DNA of 64,000 nucleotides from Monoplex corrugatus (taxonomy: Eukaryota > Mollusca > Gastropoda > Littorinimorpha > Ranellidae): contig CM060307.1 in assembly GCA_030674185.1 (NCBI GenBank), forward strand, positions 34,216,298 through 34,280,297, read 5' to 3'. Positions within the stretch are counted from its first letter, which is position 1; each line of letters opens with the position of its first letter. Positions 56,859 to 64,000 of the stretch are shown in pieces. The notes beneath the pieces are model-generated. The model was not told where the DNA came from, ran no database searches, and saw only the letters and a list, made by a program, of their open reading frames with translations. The translations under genes and the position numbers were made by a program.

Positions 56859-57640
56859 TGTTTGCCTGGCTATCTCTCATTTCATTTTTTTCTGTTAGTC
56901 TCTATGACTCTATGTGTGCGCGTGCATACGTACATGCGCAGACATGCATGTGAATTCAGAACTCTGATCACATATTTGTCATAAGGATCCAAATTAAGAC
57001 ACAGATTGTTGCAATAAGTTAACATAGCAGTCAGTGATTTCAGTAGTAGTTTTACCAATTGCAGGCAATCAAAAGACATTCTGCTGCATGTATTTTCAAA
57101 TTATCTTAAGGAAGTCGCTTGCATTTAGCACAATTGATTTAGAGCAATTGATCGTTAAGGGCATACATTTTCCTGAATATGTTTCGTCGGTTTCATGTTT
57201 ATTCTTTTGCATCGAGTACAATTATCCAGGAAGAGACGTTCATCGTCAACCACACCAAAACTGTATAATCTTCTTTTGGAATGTTTTGTATACGCCTCTT
57301 TCAATTTGTAGGTCATGTGCACAGACTGAAAGTCTGCATAATATTGTTCTGTGGTCATAGTTTTTCAAAAAAACATCTGTTTGATAAGGTGTCAAACTGT
57401 AGCTGCTTATAAATATACTACAGAAAAGTAATTTTGGTATGTTTTTGTTGATCAAAGACAGATGTATTTCTGCCACTTCCCTGACTATTCCTTCTTGAAG
57501 AAGACGACGAATGGTAAGATGACTCAGATCTTTTTTTGTGAAGGTATGCTTTTGAATGCCTGAGGACTTTGGACTTTCCAAGATGCAAAGTTTTTGTTGT
57601 GGTGGCTTTGTCTGCAAGTTTCTCAACACGTTCGTTTTCC
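56859..57640. other. Intergenic, no gene recognised
   Basis: Open frames of about 108 and 127 codons lie here on opposite strands (57034-57360 +, 57246-57629 -). Neither has a recognised domain or matching splice context. Confidence 0.35.
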
Positions 57641-57832
57641 TTAACCCTTTGACTACCGCACCCTATCCACTAACTGCAAAAACTTAACCCTTTGATTCCT
57701 CACCCTTTCCACCAGCTTCCTGCAGGAAGCTGGTGGAAAGGCTGAGGGAATCAAAGGGTTAAGTTTTTGCTTTGCTAGCATGGTTGGCAATACAGGATGC
57801 TGGTGGACAGTGTGCGGGAGTCAAAGGGTTAA
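57641..57832. mobile_element. TTAA nested-palindrome MITE, copy 7 (192 bp, full)
   Basis: TTAACCCTTTGACTACCGCA and GGGAGTCAAAGGGTTAA at the ends. The inner hairpin has a near-perfect stem around CTTCCTGCAGGAAGCTGG and is itself bounded by TTAACC and GGTTAA. Confidence 0.85.
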
Positions 57833-57977
57833 CAGTAGGGTGTCCAAGACAGTAGATCCACATGAGGTTTTGTAGATTGATACTGCTCATTGGTGTGTGC
57901 CAGTCTGGGGTTCCTACTGTATTTAGCAAGTGTTGAAATAGGCTCAAACAGTTTTTCAGGTAAAAGTATTGCCCCAA

Positions 57978-58200
57978 AATAAAGCTGACGCAGAAATCAA
58001 ACTATTCATAAAGCAGATAAGCTGCAACCCAAAGATGCTATCATATACACGGATGGCTCAGTGGCCAATAACAAATATGGATGGTATTCACTGTCAAACA
58101 GAACAGGAACACCATGCCACTTATAACATAAGAATTTCAAGCCTTACACTACAGATTGAGGCAGTCAAGCATGCTCTGAAAAATGCTTACCTTCACTAGA
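57978..58200 (+). pseudogene. Retrotransposon RNase H fragment
   Basis: In one frame AIIYTDGSVANNKYGWYSLS carries the RNase H start motif (TDGS with the first catalytic Asp). After a frame change NIRISSLTLQIEAVKHALK carries the Glu-containing helix. Frameshifts and stops break the domain. It is a scrap of a non-LTR element with a C-terminal RNase H. Confidence 0.65.
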
Positions 58201-58799
58201 CGATAAAGTAAAAGAGAGTAAATTCTGACTGACTTAAAATAGTCTTAGAGGAATAAAATGCTATTCTAGCTCTCTGTATAGTATTTGCATTCTGTAGAAG
58301 CATTTAAGAACTGTTTTTGATTGGTGAGTTTGGAGGAAAACCAGTGTTGTTCTGCTTTGCCTTGTTCACGCCTTGTTCCCTGACGTTGATCTGCGGCAGC
58401 ATTGTACCAGGGACAAGGGATTCTTTTTGGGTGTTTGTGGAGCGTGATTGTCTGGTGTGGTTTGTAGGCACTGATGTAACTGGCAAGGAGTGGGTTGGGC
58501 TGTTTTAAGTGAAGACCCTAAGGCATTTCTATGAATGGCGTTTCTATGAATGGCGTTTCTATCGATGGCAGTGATATTCCTCTTCTCCACAAACTTTTAA
58601 CACTCTGTAATTGGTTACAAAATAAACTTTTATGTGCATTTTCTTCTTATGAGGTAACTTCTGTGCTAGACACTTTTGAGACTGTGGCTTGAATATGGAA
58701 TTCTATGTATTCTCACTGGGATAATATGCATACAGAAAATATCAGTAATTGGCTACAAAATATAATTTCATATGCATTAATTGATTAATTAATGGATAT
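58201..58799. other. Intergenic, no gene recognised
   Basis: A 17-bp unit (TTTCTATGAATGGCG) is repeated three times at about 58525-58570. Nothing else recognised. Confidence 0.4.
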
Positions 58800-59010
58800 A
58801 TTGAATAATACCGGGACTAAATTATTTCCTTAAAGAATCCTTTATGTGACTTTGTATTGGTAGAAAGACCGCCTATAGTTATTGTTCAGATTTTAAGACT
58901 GAAATAGTAAGGTCTGATTCTTATTTGATATAATTTCAACACGAGAGCTTCACGCCACACTATATCAAAAGCTTTCTGGAAAGCAACAAAGTAGATGAAG
59001 AGTGTGTTTC
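58800..59010 (-). pseudogene. Reverse transcriptase fragment, minus strand
   Basis: The minus strand encodes FVAFQKAFDIVWREALVLKL, a clear match to RT motif A (usually DFxKAFDxVxxxxLxxKL). The first Asp of the usual DF..AFD is Ala here. A broken continuation (IGG ... KSHK) follows. Part of the same retrotransposon debris as 57978-58200, but on the other strand. Confidence 0.6.
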
Positions 59011-59367
59011 AATGACATTTTGAATTAAGTTTTAATTGGGGGATGGACATTTTTGATAACAGAAATTGGTGGGAAACTCACTTTTGGTAAATGCAGCAGC
59101 GCACGTATCATCTTTGTTTTGTTCTAGTGTTGGTCTATGTACCCAAACATTGTCACTGTTGCTTTGATGGTTGCATATTATTTATATATCATCTTCTTTC
59201 GGGTTTTACGAATAAAAAAAAATTCGACCCCCCCCCCCCTCCCGAGAAATTTCAAGCTTCAAAGTACGATAGGTATACGTTCACTGCAATGTCTTTATAT
59301 AAATGTATTTCTTAGATAAATGTTTCAGAGTGTGAAATATAATCAATAGCAAGTATATCACCAACCC
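59011..59367. other. Intergenic, no gene recognised
   Basis: A8 and C10 runs near 59213-59240. No feature seen. Confidence 0.4.
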
Positions 59368-59465
59368 TGTCTGTCTTCATCCACTCCGCAACCTCGTCCA
59401 ATATTTTCTCCCTGGATCTACCTGGTGCTCTTTTCCCCTCCAGCTTTCCTGCTGTGACTGAGTGT
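59368..59465 (-). pseudogene. RTE-like C-terminal fragment
   Basis: The minus strand encodes SVTAGKLEGKRAPGRSREKI then LDEVAEWMK, the same peptide family as at 38632 and 44940. No tail repeat is visible. Confidence 0.65.
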
Positions 59466-59870
59466 AGTAAAGTCTGTGATTAATCTCCAGTAATTTATAT
59501 TAACAAACGTGTGGCTGTCGGACAGACTTACAGGTTCAGATCATTGAAAGTTTGCGACCCTAGTTCGTATGACCGGTTCATGAAACAAAATATTGTGAAA
59601 GGAAACACTCACACATTATCCTGATTAGGTCTGAGGTAACCACTGGTCTAACTGTATAATTAAGGGAAAACTAGAACAAGGTCTGCACGCACTACAGTTG
59701 CATAACTGTGGCTTGAGTGCACACCGCTCTTGTTCTTTTTCTTCTCTTCTCTCTCTCCTATTCTTTGGTTTTCTTTTTGAATGTGAACTCGTGCAAGAAT
59801 TTATAGACTTTGTTTTCATTTTGAGTATCGTTTCGTTTCTCTCAAAATTTGTGTATTTATTATTCATCTC
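59466..59870. other. Intergenic, no gene recognised
   Basis: No feature seen. Confidence 0.4.
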
Positions 59871-60175
59871 TTGTTTACGCTTGACAAAGGCCCGCCGGGA
59901 AAAAGACGGAAATAGAATCAGAACGCATATTTTTTACAACCAGACAAGACAGGCGCAAATTTTCGGCCAACTGGCCTTTGTCAAGCGTAGTCGTAAGATC
60001 ACAAACGAACAAATACCAAATACAAAAATTAGGAGAGAATGACTGAAACTTCCCTGCTACTTCGTCCAGTGGGAGAAATGATCAAAATGACATCATAATG
60101 TAAAGGCCGGCTAGTGGACAGGTAGGGCCTGTCTTGTCTTGTTTTGTCTTGTTATATGAAATATGCGTTCTGATT
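59871..60175. mobile_element. Palindromic hairpin element, third copy
   Basis: Carries TTACGCTTGACAAAGGCC on the + strand at 59876-59893. The inverted block GGCCAACTGGCCTTTGTCAA is at 59965-59984. GAATCAGAACGCATATTTTT lies on the left and AAATATGCGTTCTGATTC on the right, as in the hairpin at 6334-6539. Confidence 0.6.
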
Positions 60176-61029
60176 CACCTTTGTGCATTTCTAAACCTTT
60201 ATGCCGTTTGTGTTTCCTTTAAATAGAGCTCTTGATTTCAATTTTGCGAACAGCCTTAAACTGAAACCTAAAAATTACTGCTTTATGAAAAGGTCTCAAC
60301 CTGTTGTTTTTGTCACAAAAATTGAAATCGAAAGCTTAGTTGAAAATAATCAGGCAATCCTCACAACTTTTATAAACAGTTTGTTATGTTTTTACAAGCT
60401 GACAACATAGACCCACTAATCGCGTGTCTTAGATACTTATACTAAACATGCATACATTAAACATATTTGAAATGTATTCTTAATTCTGTGCGTAACCTTG
60501 CATCGAACACTAAGAACTTTGTATCACTGAATACCTCTGGTTGCGGTTCTTTTCTACTGGAAGTTTGTGATTTCCCAATGGTCAACTTTCTTTGGGGGAA
60601 AGCATAGATATGTATATAAGAGTAAACGACACGTCTGAACATAGACCTCACTTATTATACTTTCAATATCCACACAAATAATGATGAGTTTCTATTTGTC
60701 ATTTGTCGTTTACAATTTTCAGAGCCGTATTATCTTAATTAAACACTTACAATAAGACATTCTTTAATGTGGCGAATGTAATCCTTTTTCGTTGATGCTT
60801 TTGGTAGCAGTTCTTTTCTTTTCTTTAAAGTTATTCAATTTTGTGTATTGTTCTACATAAACGAGAAACACATCTCTTAAAAAAGTGACAAAGTGGCTTA
60901 CGCCCAAAACAGGAAAATGCTTTTTCAGGTCAAAGTCATAAGCTGCTTTATAATTCTCACAAATGATCAATTTGTATTGCATGTTTCAAGTTTTACTAAT
61001 GAAAATGGTGGTGATGTTGATGATGATTG
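60176..61029. other. Intergenic, no gene recognised
   Basis: AT-rich, no feature seen. Confidence 0.4.
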
Positions 61030-61239
61030 TGACAAACGTACACGACGACAACAACAGAAGCAACGGCAGCAACATCAACAACAACCATCACCATCATCAC
61101 CGTCACCACCACCATTACAACGACGACGACGACCACCACCACCCACCACTACCAACCACCACCACCACCACCACCACCACCACCACCACCACCACCACCA
61201 CCACCACCACCACCACCACCACCACCACCACCACACCAG

Positions 61240-61281
<42 letters not shown>

Positions 61282-61306
61282 TACAACAGCATGCAGCAGC
61301 AGTAGC

Positions 61307-61366
<60 letters not shown>

Positions 61367-61372
61367 AACAAC

Positions 61373-61408
<36 letters not shown>

Positions 61409-61420
61409 ACATTGCAAAAC
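61030..61420 (+). repeat. Segmented trinucleotide tract
   Basis: Ordered blocks: (ACA/GCA) mix, (CCA)n at about 61155-61232, (CAT)n at 61239-61280, (GCA)n at 61290-61360, (CAA)n at 61360-61410. The polyHis, polySer and polyThr frames are artefacts. Confidence 0.95.
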
Positions 61421-61619
61421 AATCACAGCACTGACGGTGTGGCCGCTACAGATTTAGAAGGCATCATACCTTTTTGAACCCAACGTAATTGTCACGAAAA
61501 AACAAAGACAAGAACACAAAATTGCATAAAAATTGCATAATAATACACAATCACAATAGACATTAGAATACAGTTTCCCACCCCAATCTAACGCACGCGA
61601 GCACGCGCTGACATACAGA
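61421..61619. other. Spacer, nothing recognised
   Basis: Short AT-rich spacer between two microsatellite tracts. Confidence 0.4.
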
Positions 61620-61975
61620 GACATGTGGTGCAAGCACACACATGCACACACGCACTCACGCATGCACACACACACACACACACACATATATACGCACTCA
61701 CAGACGCACGCAAGCACATACACGCACACACGGACTCACACATAGACACATAGGCACGATCTCTCGGTCTCTTTATGTGTGTGCGTCTCTCTGTGTGTCT
61801 GTCTGTTTGTTTGTCTGTCTGTCTGTCTCTGTCTCTCTGTCTGTCTCTGTCTCTCTCAGTCTTCTCTGTCTCTGTCTGTCTGTCTCTGTCTCTCTGTCTG
61901 TATCTCAAACACCAAAGGCACACACACATATGTACACAAACACACGCACATGCATACACACATGCACACAAGGAT
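61620..61975. repeat. (CA)n and (TCTG)n compound microsatellite
   Basis: (CA/GCAC)n to about 61750, (TCTG/TC)n at about 61780-61905, and (CA)n again to 61970. Confidence 0.95.
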
Positions 61976-63867
61976 TTCCATAAAGTCTGGACAAAAATGA
62001 ATCAAATGAAAAATGGAGCTGATTTACCTAGGTGTCCAATAATGACTGACACATGTCACAAATTTCTTTCCGACATGGACTAAGCTGAAACTTTTGTGGA
62101 ACTTTTTGCCGAAAATAGTAAAGTAGATGGTTTGTCTCCTACCTGCAAACTCTACAGAGAAATGGCAGCTAACAACCCTCCCTTCTCTGATCCCATACCT
62201 CTTGATATGGGAATTCCACAAGGTTCAGTGATAGCACCGCTTTTATTTAATATCTTTATACAGGATCTTCCTAAAGCACTCTCAGATCGTGTTGTTTTGG
62301 CACAGTACGCTTATGATATATGTATTTGGATGAATATTACTTAAAAAAAAAAACTCCACAAAGAGCGCAGAATTACATTAGGAAGTTGTATCAATCTGAT
62401 CTTGATAGTCTTGGAAACTATATGTTAGAAAATGGTCTGTCTTTGTCAGCGGAAAAAACTAACATGATGCTATTTAATCCTGGTGGTACTTTAAGTAATT
62501 TACCTACTTTTAGATTGCTTGGTGAAGTGTTACATTACAAACAGGTTGTAAAATTTCTGGGAGTCTTTATGACATCGAAATTAAACTGGAATGTCCATTT
62601 TGATTATATTTCAACAAAAGCAAGAAAAGCCTTAAATTTTCTAAAAATAATAAGCAGATTACCTTGGGGAATGGATACGAACATACTACTTCATCTATCA
62701 ACAGCACTTGTACGATCTAAATTTTTCTATGCACAAGAAGTGTTCTTCAGTGCACCAAAATATCTATTAAAGAAGATACAAAGCTTAGACTGCAAAAGTA
62801 TTAAAATTGCTCTAGATGTCCCTACTCATGCTCCTAATCTGGAAACGTACAAAGTTGCTGGAATTCTACCTCTGAACAACTATCGTGAGCTAGCGACAGC
62901 AAAATTTGCAGTTAGAACTACTTCACAAATGGACAATTTTGTGAGTAAGGAAATTAAAATCAGATCTGATGTTGACTTTCCAAAGCGAGCAAAAAGCATT
63001 TCATCACAAATGACTGTTGCAACTTACATATCTGACTTGGTCAAACAATCTAACATAAATATGGATGAAATAGCTGAGACACCATCAACAGCGCCTATCC
63101 CTACATGGGAAATGCTAAAAGCCTCTTTTGATATTGATTATACAGACGCTAAGAAATCCGAAAACGTCAACATTTCGATAACCGCAGCAAGAGAACACAT
63201 CGATGAAAAATACCGTACCCACCTTCATATTTTTACCGATGGATCAGTCTTAGAAAATAAATGTGCTGGAGCAGCATTTTATGTTCCAAAATTTAAAGCA
63301 AAAAAGTCATTTTTCATCGGGGCAAACATATCTATCTTTACAGCGGAATTAGTCGCTATTATACAAGCATTACATTATCTAGTAAATCATAAACCCGTGC
63401 CTTTCAAAGTAGTTCTCTTTGTTGACTCAAAATCTGTATTATATGCTTTACGGTCTTTTGATACCGACGCAAGACCTGATTTAATTACTGAGGCAAATCA
63501 TCTTATACATCGTTTAAGGGTCAAAAGGTACAGATATCAGTTTTACCGAGCAGTGATAGAAAGTGTTTTAACTTTCTCTATCACAGTCTGGTATGGTACC
63601 TGTACAACAACTGAGAAAGATGGCTTAAACAGAATTGTAAGCACTGCCTCCAAGATCATCGGCATTACTCTTCCTTCCATCGAATCCATCTACGAAAAAA
63701 GAACTGAGAAGAAGGTTAAATCTATCATAGCTGACAAAGATCATCCAGCGAACAGTCTGTTCACTCCACTTCCGTCAGGAAAACGCTTTCGTTCCATCAA
63801 AGCCAGAACGTCTCGCTTTAAAGACAGTTTTTATGTAAGGGCTGCCCGTCACCCTGTTTCCCTGTAG
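61976..63867 (+). mobile_element. Decayed, chimeric non-LTR retrotransposon
   Basis: Starts just after a CA repeat with the pre-RT linker (VWTKMNQMKNGADLP, then a stop, then ETFVELFAENSKVDG). Most of the RT fingers are deleted, since the text jumps to CKLYREMA and then GIPQGSVIAPLLFNIFIQDL. The RT box reads YAYD at 62306-62317 in place of YADD, so a catalytic Asp is lost. A frameshift follows at an A11 run (62343-62353). The RT remainder, RNase H and an L2-like tail follow. Confidence 0.8.
62320..63867 (+). pseudogene. RT C-terminus plus partial RNase H fused to an L2-like C-terminus
   Basis: A 515-codon open frame. About residues 15-300 are RT thumb and linker (NGLSLSAEKTNMM, KFLGVFMTSKLNW). 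An RNase H domain begins at HIFTDGSV. Three catalytic acids are visible: Asp307 (TDGS), Glu343 (TAELVAI) and Asp369 (FVDSK). The fourth acidic residue and final helix are absent. At residue 408 (63541) the frame changes in kind to FYRAVIESVLTFSITVWYG, PSIESIYEKR, HPANSLFTPLPSGKRFRSIK and ARTSRFKDSF. This is the C-terminus typical of L2-like elements that have no RNase H. The stop is TAG at 63865-63867. No start signal is expected at 62320, because the true reading comes from upstream through a frameshift. Confidence 0.75.
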
Positions 63868-63871
63868 ACCT

Positions 63872-63965
63872 CTTTTTGCTGTGTGTATCTGCTAGACTTA
63901 CAGCCGTACATCATTACACTTTTTGCTGTGTGTATCTGCTAGACTTACAGCCGTACATCATTACA
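63872..63965 (+). repeat. Perfect 47-bp tandem duplication
   Basis: CTTTTTGCTGTGTGTATCTG to CCGTACATCATTACA occurs twice without mismatch (63872-63918, 63919-63965), just after the retrotransposon stop. It is probably a recent duplication in the element's 3' UTR. Confidence 0.95.
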
Positions 63966-64000
63966 CTTTTTTTTTTCTGATGTGTTAATGATTTGAATCA

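Noticed and set aside
57034..57629. Frames of 108 and 127 codons on opposite strands
   Set aside because: Low-complexity AT-rich composition, no domain, and mutual overlap.
60893..61477. 194-codon frame with polyHis, polySer and polyGln stretches
   Set aside because: The homopeptides follow exactly the trinucleotide blocks, with no splice or start context.

Overview
This is a eukaryotic, intron-rich and repeat-rich window. Signs include GT-AG introns of 1 to 17 kb, an AATAAA poly(A) signal, tRNA-derived SINEs with internal pol III boxes, decayed non-LTR retrotransposons and very long microsatellites. The repeat landscape looks to me like that of a marine invertebrate, most likely a gastropod mollusc. 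The organism call is an inference from repeat style and cannot be proved from the window.

Only one host gene can be supported. It lies on the + strand, and its 5' part is to the left of the window. Four small exons join in one open frame: 838-875 (acidic tract), 1862-1880 (short basic patch), 19141-19215 (SPK-type basic cassette) and 26721-26759 (basic tail and TGA stop). A poly(A) signal follows at 26966-26971. An acidic run followed by basic SPK/KKxK stretches fits the C-terminal tail of a nucleoplasmin/nucleophosmin-like histone chaperone or a similar nuclear chromatin protein. The diagnostic core is not in the window, so the family call is tentative. The gene covers about 1-27,000, mostly intron. 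The last intron ends in a 34-bp minisatellite whose final unit appears to supply the branch point and acceptor of the last exon.

From about 27,000 to 64,000 I see no host gene. This half is a mosaic of repeats. (1) A 190-bp nested-palindrome MITE with TTAA ends (seven copies in the window). (2) A ~500-550 bp SINE-like family ending in GGCTTTAAACA ('family 1'). (3) A tRNA-derived SINE of ~300 bp ('family 2'). (4) A tRNA-derived SINE of ~430-490 bp with a GATG-rich inner part ('family 3'). (5) A tRNA-like family with GAGTTCAATCCC ('family 4'), one pair of which forms an inverted foldback. (6) A ~240-bp family with TTTCTCAAGATGACGTC ('family 5'). (7) A ~350-bp family repeated about every 1.8 kb between 50.8 and 56.6 kb ('family 6'). 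(8) Palindromic hairpin elements carrying a hammerhead-like motif. (9) Decayed non-LTR elements: a CR1/L2-like copy at 10.6-12.2 kb, RTE-like 3' ends at 38.6, 45.0 and 59.4 kb, RNase H and RT scraps at 58-59 kb, and a chimeric RT-RNase H/L2-tail element at 62.0-63.9 kb. (10) Four minisatellite arrays (34, 41, 41 and 42/45 bp units) and many microsatellites, including a 1.6-kb C/A-only tract.

Most long open frames in the window are artefacts of these repeats. The strongest leads are the repeat-derived splice site of the last exon, the in-frame fusion of two retrotransposon types, the hammerhead-like palindromes, and the TTAA nested-palindrome family.
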